Origin: Cylindrotheca closterium
Taxonomy: Eukaryota; Bacillariophyta; Bacillariophyceae; Bacillariales; Bacillariaceae
Direction: 5' to 3'
Length of the DNA stretch: 64,000 bases
Assembly: GCA_933822405.4 (NCBI GenBank)
Contig: CAKOGP040001869.1
Location: 702,816-766,815, forward strand
A model generated the notes under the pieces. That model had not been told where the DNA came from. It did no database searches and worked only from the letters and a program-made list of their open reading frames with translations. Below, in pieces: positions 50,271-60,373 of the stretch (position 1 is its first letter; every line of letters begins with the position of its first letter). The position numbers were made by a program, and so were the translations under genes.

Positions 50271-52043
50271 ATGTCGTCCATGGATTGGGGATCCGATGGA
50301 AGTGACTATGGTTCCCTCATGATGGAAGATGATGACGCCTCCATGTCTTCGTCCCAAGATTCACTCTCGTCCTCCTTTGAACCCGAGTTTCTTCCCATAT
50401 TGCCCAAACCCAATTGGCCCGATCCCAGTTTGATATCGGTGGAGCAATTGGACAAGATGATTACGACTCATTTGCGGAATTCTACGTTGCGAAGAGCCTT
50501 GACGCAAATTGATACTAGCGGCGTCGTTTTCATGCCCCACTTTTCGGAACCTTCGCTCATTCCAGAAGGATACTTTACCAATTCAGAGGTGCTGGACGAA
50601 GCCCAAGACAAGTTGCGTCGGACTCCCAAGTTGACCATGAAGACCTGTGGGACCATGTTGCATTACGCCTGTCACGATCCCGATTCCAAGCGGGGGGAAG
50701 AAAAAATCAAGAGGATTTTGAAAGCTGCCAAAACGGTGGATTTGTCCGTGGCGAGAATATGTTCCATCAACGAAGTGCATTTGGTGCCACGCAACAATGG
50801 AAGGTGGGAGGAATTGGAAGATCCAGACGATGAAAAACAGGGATTTGGAACGACTCGAAATACACCCTTTTATACTCTACTCCGAGCAAGAAAGCTTGGT
50901 GCGATTCGGATTCTGGCGAGTGCCTGGCCTCGAATTGTGAATCTGCGGGATATCCGCAAGCAAGAGGGATACAGTGTGTATGGAGAAACCTACACAACGC
51001 TTTTGGAATTGATTTACGATCACTTTGCACCGGCCAAGGAAGCTTGCAATGACTTGGCCATTGTAGAGACCATTCTAGAATTTGCCGAACGAACTCCGCT
51101 GGGGGCCAGAGGATTGGTAGCGACTAGTTTCCGATGGCCCACTGGATTCCATTGGCAAGAAGGAGAAGACATGTGCGAACACGAAGAAGAACTATGTACT
51201 GTGGTGCACATTTGCTTGTCCTGTCGAAAGGAACAACCCGAATTGATCACTCCCATAATACGGGCGTGGCCAGAAGCACTCATCCATTGTGGTGACATGA
51301 TGGAGGAACAGGGATCTTATCCACTTCATATCGTATGGAAGAACCCAACGAGTTATGGGCTCGCGGTACAGTTTACGGAAAATCTATTGTCCAATTCAGT
51401 AATCGAGGGTGTGGCAACTGCTCTTTTGAATACCAATGTTGATGGAAAACTTGGTCTAGCGAAAGTCTTGCAAACCATGCCCGTTCCAATGACACCTGAA
51501 AACCAACGATTACGGAAACGGTTGATTCACTTTATGGAATCGTTGCGAGATAAGAAGGACGAAAAGGGAAGGACCTTGTTGCACTACATTGCAGCCAACG
51601 AATGCCGACCAAATGCACGAGAACTATACTTTCAACAACTCAAATTTAGTGACGAATACTGGAGGCAGACGGGACGAGGAAACGCTTCGTTGGATATTCC
51701 AGAACTCCCACCGGCAGGAATTCTAGCGTGGAACAAGGAAAAGCACAAACTTCAAGAACGCAATGACATCTACAAGGCACAAGTCATTAATTGGATTTTG
51801 AGAGATGACCCAGAACTTGCCTACGTCCAAGACAAGGATGGACTGAACCCATTTCATTACGCATTGAAACAAGGAATGACCTGGAATGCGGGTTTGGAAG
51901 CTCTGGTCAATGATTTGCCGGAATGGGCCGAGAGTTATACCAAGCAAGGATTGCTCCCATATCAACTAGCAGCCACGCAAACACCCAGTGATGGAGAACT
52001 CGATACGATTTATCACTTATTGAAATTCGTTGGAAGGATGTAG
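50271..52043 (+). CDS. Ankyrin-like repeat protein, diatom type
   Basis: 590 aa, single exon, no targeting signal. The acidic Ser-rich start (1-35) is followed by helical repeats with ankyrin character: TMLHYACHD (about 128), GSYPLHIVW (about 345), GRTLLHYIA (about 432) and GLNPFHYALKQGMTWNAGLEAL (about 522), closing with GLLPYQLAAT. Each has the T/P-L-H tetrapeptide of ankyrin repeats, but the spacing between them is irregular (about 90-220 residues), so a complete solenoid is not evident. Two Cys/His clusters (CEHEEELCTVVHICLSC, about 300-316) could bind zinc. I recall similar proteins being numerous in diatoms, without known function. A protein-binding scaffold is the safest reading. Confidence 0.75.
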   Translation: MSSMDWGSDGSDYGSLMMEDDDASMSSSQDSLSSSFEPEFLPILPKPNWPDPSLISVEQLDKMITTHLRNSTLRRALTQIDTSGVVFMPHFSEPSLIPEGYFTNSEVLDEAQDKLRRTPKLTMKTCGTMLHYACHDPDSKRGEEKIKRILKAAKTVDLSVARICSINEVHLVPRNNGRWEELEDPDDEKQGFGTTRNTPFYTLLRARKLGAIRILASAWPRIVNLRDIRKQEGYSVYGETYTTLLELIYDHFAPAKEACNDLAIVETILEFAERTPLGARGLVATSFRWPTGFHWQEGEDMCEHEEELCTVVHICLSCRKEQPELITPIIRAWPEALIHCGDMMEEQGSYPLHIVWKNPTSYGLAVQFTENLLSNSVIEGVATALLNTNVDGKLGLAKVLQTMPVPMTPENQRLRKRLIHFMESLRDKKDEKGRTLLHYIAANECRPNARELYFQQLKFSDEYWRQTGRGNASLDIPELPPAGILAWNKEKHKLQERNDIYKAQVINWILRDDPELAYVQDKDGLNPFHYALKQGMTWNAGLEALVNDLPEWAESYTKQGLLPYQLAATQTPSDGELDTIYHLLKFVGRM

Positions 52044-52254
52044 GCATTGTCCTAGGACTGCGTGTACCGGTAATAAAGAATCAATGATGGAATGAAGGAT
52101 AGAACAAGAGAAAAAGCATTTTTGTTAATGTAAGCTATACTAGATATCTTTTTGACCATTATTATAATACTAATGTATTGAAAAATATTGATACTCGTAT
52201 TCAGTCAATCATTCATTCATCGAGAGGATGAAAACTTCTTCGTGTTGCTATTCT

Positions 52255-53100
52255 CTAAATCAAAAAGGCATTCTGTAATTTTGCAATCAATTCTTTCTCG
52301 AGCGATCTTGGAACTGCCAGGTACGTCTCACTTCGAAGCAAGACTTGTTTGCCTTCTTCCAAGGCATCCTCCAGAGACATTCTTCCACAATCAATCCCGT
52401 CCACAATAATCTTGTCGTCCACACCAATGGATGCAAGAGAAGTCTTGTCTTCCATCCAAGTAAAGTGCACTTGTTCACCTAGGGGCCATATGGAAACAAT
52501 GTGATCCTCATCAGTAGCAACGTCTTTTGGATTTGCAAAGGCAAGTTGGCAGGAAGCATCCACCTTCATGGGGCGATCCTTGAGTTTGGCGTCAATGACA
52601 TCCAGATCCCCGGATGATAGAATGGAAGATTTCAACACGGAGACATCCTGGTCGGTTCGGAGCACTGAGACTTGAAGCTGATTGTCCAATGGTGCTGCCA
52701 TTTGCTGATACAAAAGACGATAATCACTGGCAACCACTGCGTGCAGAAATCGACGATCGCATTGATTCTCTATAATTTCCAACGCTTGATCGACCATCAG
52801 TTGCCTGCTCACCGCAGCAGATCCAACAGCAGCTTGTTTCGTCACTGCGCCTTCCAAAACAAAGTCCTTGTTTAGAACAAGTGCCGAAGAGGCCCCAACC
52901 ATGGCAAGTGCAGAAGAAATCATTAGGTTTCGTCGTTGTTCATCTTGTACAGTGGCAGCAGCAGCATCAGCTGAAGTTGGGTCAGATGCATGAAGATTCC
53001 ACGTCAACCGGGACTTGGAATAATCATCTGCTGGAACAAAGCTACTAGTCGCTGTGAATAGAACCGACAATGCCAATGCGAAAATTTTTTGGTAAAGCAT
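52255..53100 (-). CDS. Predicted thylakoid-lumen protein with Tat-type signal, unknown
   Basis: 281 aa, single exon. Targeting is in three parts: a signal peptide (1-18), SSFVPA with Phe21 at the plastid cleavage point, and a second hydrophobic stretch (about 58-76) preceded by Arg56-Arg57 (RRNLMISSALAMVGASSAL), the twin-arginine arrangement used by thylakoid-lumen proteins. The mature part (about 80-281) contains QALEIIENQCDRRFLHAVV (about 103-121) and a C-terminal region VHFTWMEDKTSLASIGVDDKIIVDGIDCG that resembles a PDZ-like or beta-rich fold, plus EEGKQVLLRSETYLAVP. No family could be named. It shares a 277-bp upstream region with the basic protein gene. Confidence 0.78.
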   Translation of the reverse strand: MLYQKIFALALSVLFTATSSFVPADDYSKSRLTWNLHASDPTSADAAAATVQDEQRRNLMISSALAMVGASSALVLNKDFVLEGAVTKQAAVGSAAVSRQLMVDQALEIIENQCDRRFLHAVVASDYRLLYQQMAAPLDNQLQVSVLRTDQDVSVLKSSILSSGDLDVIDAKLKDRPMKVDASCQLAFANPKDVATDEDHIVSIWPLGEQVHFTWMEDKTSLASIGVDDKIIVDGIDCGRMSLEDALEEGKQVLLRSETYLAVPRSLEKELIAKLQNAFLI

Positions 53101-53377
53101 CGTTAGAATGAATCGCTTTCTTCAGTTGATATCTACCGGTAGCACTGGTGATAGTCTCCTGCATCTACACCGGTATTATATAAAAATTATTCTCTCTCCA
53201 ACTCAGAAAGTTCTGCGCTTTTTTATATAGCACACGTATTATATTATACAAAAATACTAGGCGCACGTGCTTTTTCAAATTTGCCGTTTTTTGAGAGTTT
53301 GGATTTGATGTCTCACATTTTTCGTTCGTTGCAACAACCACATCCATTCAGATCCTTCCAAAGACGACCACTCACCC
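53101..53377. promoter_or_regulatory. Shared upstream region between divergent genes
   Basis: 277 bp between the starts of the predicted lumen protein and the basic protein; contains TACCGGTA (53133) and ACACCGGTATTATA (53167-53180). Confidence 0.5.
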
Positions 53378-54004
53378 ATGATTCGCCACATCCAAGAACA
53401 TCCAAGAGCCAAAGAAGCCCAGGCTCGACTTCCCATCAAGAAGCGCAAGCTCCGAGATAATTCTTATGTGAAATCCATCAACGAACGACCTCGGCAAAAC
53501 AAGAAATTGACCCAACAAGTAGCAACGAATCCATCCGCTGGAAGGTCTGCTACCATCTCTAGTGATGCAACCATGGATGCCATTATACAAGATATCAACC
53601 AGCTCCTGTGCTCTGGCATAGGCAAGTCCAACCGCAAAAAGCGCCTAAAGAAAACCAAAAAACGTTGGAGGACCGAACTTGGAATGTCCAAGGTTCAGTT
53701 TTCCAACGGAGTGTGGCATCTAGCCCGAAACAAGGCCAATGTTCAGATCCAGTTTGAAAACAAAATAATTTTGAACAGCCCCTTGCTTGTCGACGAACCA
53801 AGAGACGCTACCGACTCCTCAAGTTCTATTTCGACAGAATCATCTACAAACACAATTCTGGACGCTCCCTTCACGGTCCCAGATACAAATGACGAAGATG
53901 ATACCAAGGTTCTAGGGATGCGTCCAGCTGTTGATCAGGAGGGCTCTTGGATTAATCTGTTCCATCCTAGTGTTTGGGGTTTGGGAACATCGATGTGGGG
54001 GTAG
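53378..54004 (+). CDS. Basic protein of unknown function
   Basis: 208 aa, single exon. Arg/Lys-rich N-terminal half with several bipartite nuclear-localisation-like clusters (KKRKLRD at about 21-27, and NRKKRLKKTKKRWR at about 86-99). A central folded-looking piece (about 100-130, WRTELGMSKVQFSNGVWHLARNK) precedes a Ser/Thr/Asp-rich C-terminus that ends in an aromatic motif (SWINLFHPSVWGLGTSMWG). Aromatic WxxLFHPSVWG ends are often peptide ligands, but no partner is known. Probably nuclear. No homologue recognised. Confidence 0.65.
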   Translation: MIRHIQEHPRAKEAQARLPIKKRKLRDNSYVKSINERPRQNKKLTQQVATNPSAGRSATISSDATMDAIIQDINQLLCSGIGKSNRKKRLKKTKKRWRTELGMSKVQFSNGVWHLARNKANVQIQFENKIILNSPLLVDEPRDATDSSSSISTESSTNTILDAPFTVPDTNDEDDTKVLGMRPAVDQEGSWINLFHPSVWGLGTSMWG

Positions 54005-54144
54005 GGATGTACCAGTGTCATTTTCATTAGACCAAGAAAGAAGGAGTGATTCATGTTGAACTCTTCTTCGCGTTTTTGTGTTCCATAGCCGTAAATTACC
54101 AATTTGTACTCTAGAGATACTTTAGAAGAAAAACCTGTTTACTT

Positions 54145-55867
54145 TTAGTCATCATAGAACATGGTTCTGAAATCACCATCCGTGTACTTGTATCCTTCTG
54201 GCAAAGGGCTTATTGATGTGACACGGACGACACCAAGTTCTTCCACACCTAGTACGGCCTTCAGTTCGTTGCCTAAGAAGTTTCTCACCGTGTCAGCTGA
54301 AGGTCTTTGTTCGGGATCATGTTTCCAACACATCTCGATCGCCTTTCTGATCGCTCGAATGCCACGATCCGAGCTTTTCAAAATCTTTTCGGGAAATGGC
54401 GACCGTCGCCCTTGCATCAACTCTTTTATTCCTTTACTCACGCCTTGGGTTTCAAAAAGCCATTTCATTGTCAAAATATAATACATTACGTTCCCAAGAG
54501 TGTAGACGTCACTCTTTTCCAAAAGGACGTTTTGATTTCTTGGACGATTCACTTTGAGAGAAATCTCTTCGGGCGATCGTATCAGTTTATACTGTTTGGG
54601 AGAGCATGAGATCAAGACCGGTGAGGCGAATTCAGAATATGAGCCAAAGGAGATGGATCCAACCATTCGTCCTTACATGATCACTGTAACCATTGTAGGC
54701 TTTGCAGACTTCGTGCGAAGTTTTATTCTTTGTCTGGAAATGAGCCAGGTGAAAGTCGTTCAGTTTGTAGATACCGTCAACAAAAATGAACTGGTGACAG
54801 CAGATATCATTGTGCACAAGTGACACTAGACCATCATTTTCAAAAGTATGCATATCTGCCACTCCGGAAGCAAGTTGATAGACAATCTTCAGTTTGTCCA
54901 CCACAGGTAGCGTATCCTCGCCCCGGAGACGTGTCGTTTTTATCAAGTCATGTGTGGCACCGCCATCCAAACCAGGTTCAATAACTTGTGAAAGCTGCTC
55001 GAAAATGTCAATGAGTATCAATTTAATCTTGAAAGGGTACCAAGAATTTGAGAACTACAACTTACGCCGCAAAATCCAAAAATATCCAAGACATATGGCG
55101 ATGCTTGTAACCTCTCCATGGCCATGCCGTCCTTTCTTGCTTTCTCAAATGATCGCTCTTCAATATCTTTCTTGTATCTGACGAAGATATTATCATGTCT
55201 ATGAGCCATAGTGTTGTCGAAATGCAATCAAGTCAGGAAATACGTACTTTGGTATCTTCAAAACGACCCAGTCGTTACCATTATCGAGAATCTTGAATGC
55301 ACAGCGAGACCCACCACCTACGAAATTGGAAACATGAAGGGACAAGTGCTGGTTAGAACAAGATTCATTGGCAGTAATTTGGCAAAGTTGCAACTTACAG
55401 TTGATGAATACTACTGAACCACTTTCAGGTCTCATATTCACTTCATGAACATTGTTGCAGACAGGAAACGTTCTCGTCTGCCATTCATGCATTGGTTGAC
55501 AGGTCGGTTCGTACTCGTCTTCTTCGGAGCTCGAGGAACCAGCTTCTTTGGGCGCTTTGGTAGGTTCGAGATTTGGGACCGTTTCAAGGTTCTGAGTCGT
55601 CACAGAATTAGATTCGGCATCATATTGAAGGATCCTAGGATGGTTTCTCCGGGAGAACATTGTTCGCTCAGCACCGCTTGCAGGTTTTCTTACAGCTATT
55701 GTTGCAGCTTTCATAGAAGAATTGATTTGTGCTTCTAGAGGTGATGAAATAATATTGACGTCTGACACTATCTGGAATGGTAGAATTGAAGCAGCGGAAA
55801 TTAGTCCCAGAATCGACGTGATTCTGCAGCAGTGCGCTCTGGTCTGACTCTTTTCATTTTTTGCCAT
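54145..55867 (-). CDS. Membrane-anchored kinase-like protein 1 (altered HRD/DFG)
   Basis: 478 aa from five exons: 55867-55399, 55317-55248, 55198-55066, 54994-54677 and 54591-54145. A short basic N-terminus and a single hydrophobic segment (about 14-32) precede a lumenal or extracellular stretch (SSSSEEDEYEPTCQPMHEWQTRTFPVC, about 115-145) with paired Cys. The kinase fold follows: CAFKILDNG and VVLKIPK (ATP-binding Lys), a helical lobe (ERSFEKARKDGMAMERLQ), the catalytic-loop counterpart LVHNDICCHQFI (HND for HRD, Gln for the metal-binding Asn), NDFHLAHF where DFG reads DFH, then DVYTLGNVMYYILT and DPEQRPSADTV. The catalytic Asp remains but the metal-binding residues are altered, so activity is uncertain. 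The paralogue next door has the same changes. Confidence 0.82.
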
Positions 55868-56074
55868 CTGGTAAATGCGGCGATCGCTGTGTCTTGTGAG
55901 AGATCGATCCTCTAAAGCGTCAACAGGCTTCTTTCATCAGTGCTGAAAATGACAGCAGAGCGAAAATTTGAAATTCTTAGCTCTGAAAACTGACTCCCTC
56001 GATCGACCTGAAGAAACTAACTCAGATCCTGTTGTGCCCTATCTGCAATTGGAATTCCATCATCTACTGTAGCC

Positions 56075-57845
56075 TCACCCTTTGAACATACTGTTGAAAT
56101 CACTGTCACTATACCGATATCCCACAGGTAAAGGCTCGATTGAATCCACACGCACGATACCCAAATCTTTCACCCCAAGCACTGCTTGGAGCTCCTTTCC
56201 AAGGAATTGTCGGACTTCTTTGGCTGTCGGTCTTTCACCAGGATCGTGTGTCCAACACATTTCGATTGCCTTTCTCATCGCCCGAGTTGCTCTATCCTGG
56301 CTCTGTAGAATGCTCTCTGGAAACGGTGATCGTTCTCCCGTAGTGATTTTCAACGCAGCAACTGCTGTTGAAACCTCCTGGAACAGCCAATGCATCGTGA
56401 ACACGTAGTACATGACATTTCCTAGAGTGTAGACATCAGTCTTTTCAAGAAGGGTTTTTGATTGTTTCGTCTGGCCTAGTTTGTAGGCAATCTCCTCGGG
56501 CGAGCGAATTACTTTGTACTGTAGCAGAAGAACAAAGGAAGGCGAAGTGAGTAAAGTTGACATCAAAAGCCAAATGCACGAACTACTACCAACGTACCCA
56601 GTCACTGTATCCATTATGTGACGGGCAAACTTCCTGTGTTTTTCGATTCTTTCTCTGGAACTGGGACAAGTGGAAATCATTCAGCTTGTATACCTCTTTC
56701 GTGAGGATGAACTGGTGGCAGCAAATATCATTGTGTACAAGAGACACAAGACCATCATTCTCGAAGCTATGCATGTCAGCGACCCCAGAAGCAATCTGGT
56801 ACAAAATCTTCATCCTGTCGATCGTTGAAAGAGTTTCACCACCTTTGAGTCTCGTTGTCTTGATCAAGTCGTGTAGGGCACCACCCCCCTCGTCACCAGG
56901 CTCTATCACTTGGGACAGCTATGAAAAGATTGTTAGCAATTTGTTTTCCAGAAGTGAAAGTTTGTGCCAGTGCAAGACTTACGCCACAGTATCCATAAAT
57001 ATCCAAAATGTATGGAGAAGCTTGGAGCCGTTCCATGGCCATCCCATCATGCCTGGCGTCTTCGTATCTATAGGGAACAAATTCCTTCTTGAATCTGAGA
57101 CATTGAAAGTGTTGAGACAAATGAGCTAGAGTATGATTGCACCAACGGTGCACACGAGAACTCACTTTGACATCTTCAACACGACTTCTTGGCTTTGATC
57201 CTGGATTCGAAAGGCACATCGGTCTCCACCGCCTTTTGCAAAGAAACAAAGAGAAATATACATTAGAACAAAATGGTGAATGCATTTTATGACATTATCA
57301 ACGCACGATCGCTTACATGCAATGAACTGCACTGATCCAGTTTCCGGTTGTAATGATAGTTCATGGCTTAAGTTGCAGTTGGGAAATATTCGTGTTTGCC
57401 AATCATGCATTGGCTGGCATATCTCGGCGTCATCATCTCTGCTGCTGCTACTACTTTTGTTTGGAAACGACTCGGCAGCAGGTTCAAGTTTCGTCGGTAT
57501 TTTGGGCTCTGCTAGAGAAGAACCCGTCTTAACAACATTGGTTTCGACATCGTAATAGAGAAATCGTGGATGTTCTCGTGCTGGAAATTTCGCTCGGACC
57601 TTCGGCATTTCATTGTACATGCTATAGAGATTTGATTTTGAGTTCTTGCCAGTTGCAGTGGTCTGTGGATTCCATGGGAAACAGAAAATGAAGAGAAAGC
57701 AAATAAATGCCAGTAGAATTGTCTTTCCTGTTAAATTGTGGTATAATGTGGACAATCTGCTTCTTTGAGCTATCTTGTTGTTTGCATCCGATGCCATGAT
57801 ACAATACTGTTTGTTGTCAGCAATCTCGGATGCGCTATAAAACAT
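56075..57845 (-). CDS. Membrane-anchored kinase-like protein 2, tandem paralogue
   Basis: 490 aa from five exons: 57845-57317, 57232-57166, 57094-56983, 56918-56598 and 56518-56075, in the same positions and phases as the neighbour, so the two arose by tandem duplication. Hydrophobic segment at about 40-57 (ILLAFICFLFIFCFPW); the alternative start at 57797 (MASDANNK) would shorten the tail by 16. Kinase-type blocks: CAFRIQD, VVLKMSK, EDARHDGMAMERLQASPYILDIYGYCG, LVHNDICCHQFI, LNDFHLSQF and DVYTLGNVMYYVFT, ending RYSDSDFNSMFKG. HND/DFH are again in place of HRD/DFG. The two proteins share most of the kinase region but differ in the stem. Secretory-pathway location is inferred. Confidence 0.82.
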
Positions 57846-58110
57846 TGTTGTCGAAGATGATTTCTTGTCTTTGTTGCAGTCGATTGGGTCTTCACATCAA
57901 CGTACACATAACGGACGGGAGGTGCGCTCATCTCCCGTCCACGATCCAGAGTGGATCGCTGATTTTGAAACAAGGATAGAGATTTTGATTCCCGCGGCTC
58001 CCGCATGATTCACACCTGAGTTTTGAAGTACTAACAACCGTTTTTCACAACCTTCCCGCGTGTTTACTCACAGTCACAAACTTGAAATCGCTTGATTTCA
58101 TAGATTCGTA

Positions 58111-58656
58111 ATGCTCGATACAACAAATCTTTGGTCTGACATGGCTTCTCGTTGGACTACAGCTTTCCTGATTGTAGCCATCTTTGGTGGAAGCGCCTTC
58201 ATTTGTGAGAACCGGAAGCAGGCTTTCGGTATGGCTATCTTATTGGGCTCGGTCGCTTTTTTCGAAATGGTTCATGCAGTTGTGAAGCGTCTCTTGTTCC
58301 CTGATTCTGAAGATCCTAGCACCTGGGCAAAGGATCAAGAATCCAAGAATTCAACCAAGGGATACGTTGAAGAGGTGCCCACCAAGCACCCCGACGAGAT
58401 TCGCTACAAACATCCATCTATGGGGACACAAACAAGAGAAGCGGAAACATTTCACGACGCTATGGACAAATCCTTTATTTTCTCTCCAAACAAAGTTCAG
58501 GCTGCAAAGAAAAGCCCTAATACCAAACAGAATATGAAGAACTCTGAGAAACGGGCACTGGCCATCCATCGCGCCAAACAATCCATGAAAGAGGATAAAC
58601 TGAAAGTAGAAGCCGCCAAGAAGAAAAAGGCTGTCGAAATGCGCCGAGGCGTCTGA
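58111..58656 (+). CDS. Two-helix membrane protein, unknown
   Basis: 181 aa, single exon. Two membrane helices separated by a short loop (about 15-33, TTAFLIVAIFGGSAFICEN, and about 39-57, FGMAILLGSVAFFEMVHAVV). The C-terminal 120 residues are hydrophilic and increasingly basic, with a Lys/Ala-rich predicted helix at the end (LKVEAAKKKKAVEMRRGV). No motif recognised. It is 265 bp divergent from the second kinase-like gene and convergent on the next one. Confidence 0.7.
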   Translation: MLDTTNLWSDMASRWTTAFLIVAIFGGSAFICENRKQAFGMAILLGSVAFFEMVHAVVKRLLFPDSEDPSTWAKDQESKNSTKGYVEEVPTKHPDEIRYKHPSMGTQTREAETFHDAMDKSFIFSPNKVQAAKKSPNTKQNMKNSEKRALAIHRAKQSMKEDKLKVEAAKKKKAVEMRRGV

Positions 58657-58735
58657 TCACCTACTACTAGACACGAACCATAAGCACCAATAAATACTAA
58701 TTGTAACAACTAATTCAATCCATTTCTATTCTATT

Positions 58736-60373
58736 TCAGACTTCGTCCTGGTATGGTGATTGCTTTTGAATCAAAGGTTTTCTTTGGGGAGTATGATAGA
58801 CACTCACACTATCTTGGTCTCCAGCAGAAACAGACGAAGACGTAGGGAAAACATCAAAGAGACCCTTGTTTGACTTCTTTAATGGACGGAAATGTGAAAA
58901 CCATCCCCGATTGCGTCTTCGGCCTTCGGTAATCATGAGGGTGAAACTACGGATGGCTCGTTCACTCGCTCTTCGCGGGTGTGGAAATGCTAGAGGCCAT
59001 GCCCAGTGATGGAGAATCTCTGCTGCTAGCTCATCATAAGCTTTGGCATAGAGTTGGATAAGATCGACATTCTGAAGCCGCTTCTTCCTCTTGGATTTCT
59101 TTCCGACAGGTGGATTTAGCATCAGATGGAGACTATGTGAGACGGCGGCAAAGGCAGACTCGAGAACGTAGGGTATCGTTGCAGGACTCATGGCCATGGC
59201 TTGATCATATTTCTCAGCCACCAAAGCTACATAATGTGCGGATATGCCATCATCCGACGTTGTGGACGAGATGGTGAAAAGTATGTCGGCAGACAGTTTC
59301 TGAAGCATCCCAGCTGCCGCCTCGTGTAACGCTCCCTGTGTACCCAGGTCGAGTTGTCGGCTCAATGCTTGCCAGAAGACTGAGATAAATGCAGTTATTC
59401 CTGCAATGATAGCAGCATAGACGCGGCCATCGGTCTCGACTTTTAGAGTTGTCTCAAAAACAAAAATGACCATGCCTGTCATGAGAGTAAGAGTGATGGA
59501 GGGCGCAAACAAGAACCAAGTGTCGATCACTCTCATATGCTCCGCTGTAAGTTTGTGCATCAGTCGATTTTGCTCCAGTGCCACGAAAAAGTTCTTCAGC
59601 ATTGTTGCAGGGTTGTTGGAGGAATGAGTAATGGCATAACTTTTTCGAGTTCCTCTTTGGTTCATTTTCCGTAGCTTGCTTGAAGTGACAGATCCAAAAA
59701 TTGATGTATCATCCTTGCCAGGATCCATCGACGGCATAGGACGGACTTGCTTTCTTCCAAAGGATGGACTCGAGGCTACTTCCATATCTGGAGTGCCAGG
59801 GTGTTTGGCTCGTCGCACGGCCGGAGGACCAGCATGTGTCAACCGACTTGGACTGTAATTTCTGTCATCTCTGGCTTTGGCAAGGTTATTGTAGAGAGTG
59901 TAAGGGAAGGTCAGATCACTTACACCACTGCTGCTTGTCCCGTTGGTCTTTGAATCAACTGGAAGTTGTGGCATTGGTGTCTGTTGATGTTCCACCTGGA
60001 TTCTGTTGTATGCAGTGTGCTGACCGCCTGAAGATTGTGAGGCTTGCGCCTCGGCAGACGTTTTCGATGACTCTTCCTTTACAACGTCCAATCGATGACC
60101 AAGGTGATTTCTGTAGCCCCTTTGCTGTTCATATGATGACTCGTCTGTGTAGGAGTCGTCCGCGAATACATGATCCAGACTCTCTCCACTTGGAAATGCT
60201 CCTGCTCGGTTCCAAGCATGTTGCTCTTCTTCACTAGGAGGGGTTGGTGGTGATGGAGGATGAGACTTCTTGTAAGACCGAAAGAGGTACTGGCTGACAG
60301 TTCCCTCCCTGTCTTGGCGTTCTTGGTCCATCATTGTTAGACCTGTAAAATCTGAATTGGCAATGATATTCAT
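58736..60373 (-). CDS. Two-helix membrane protein resembling SLATT (2TM effector) layout
   Basis: 545 aa from ATG 60373 (the open frame goes on to 60403 only with GTG). A long disordered N-terminal region (about 1-255, Ser/Pro/His-rich) leads to two membrane helices: about 281-300 (FAPSITLTLMTGMVIFVFET) and 316-338 (YAAIIAGITAFISVFWQALS). After these comes a helical segment (QLDLGTQGALHEAAAGMLQKLSADILFTISS), then a longer helical domain to about 470. Two close helices followed by a HEAAAxxLxxLxxxI-type helix is the layout of bacterial SLATT/SMODS-associated membrane proteins. The resemblance is of arrangement, not proven homology. The C-terminus is basic and Ser-rich. Function unknown. Confidence 0.65.
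   Translation of the reverse strand: MNIIANSDFTGLTMMDQERQDREGTVSQYLFRSYKKSHPPSPPTPPSEEEQHAWNRAGAFPSGESLDHVFADDSYTDESSYEQQRGYRNHLGHRLDVVKEESSKTSAEAQASQSSGGQHTAYNRIQVEHQQTPMPQLPVDSKTNGTSSSGVSDLTFPYTLYNNLAKARDDRNYSPSRLTHAGPPAVRRAKHPGTPDMEVASSPSFGRKQVRPMPSMDPGKDDTSIFGSVTSSKLRKMNQRGTRKSYAITHSSNNPATMLKNFFVALEQNRLMHKLTAEHMRVIDTWFLFAPSITLTLMTGMVIFVFETTLKVETDGRVYAAIIAGITAFISVFWQALSRQLDLGTQGALHEAAAGMLQKLSADILFTISSTTSDDGISAHYVALVAEKYDQAMAMSPATIPYVLESAFAAVSHSLHLMLNPPVGKKSKRKKRLQNVDLIQLYAKAYDELAAEILHHWAWPLAFPHPRRASERAIRSFTLMITEGRRRNRGWFSHFRPLKKSNKGLFDVFPTSSSVSAGDQDSVSVYHTPQRKPLIQKQSPYQDEV

Noticed and set aside
59870..59960. Possible intron inside the SLATT-like gene (GTAAGT donor with nearby CAG acceptors)
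   Set aside because: The candidate spans (53, 62 and 71 nt) all break the reading frame, while the unspliced frame is open throughout.
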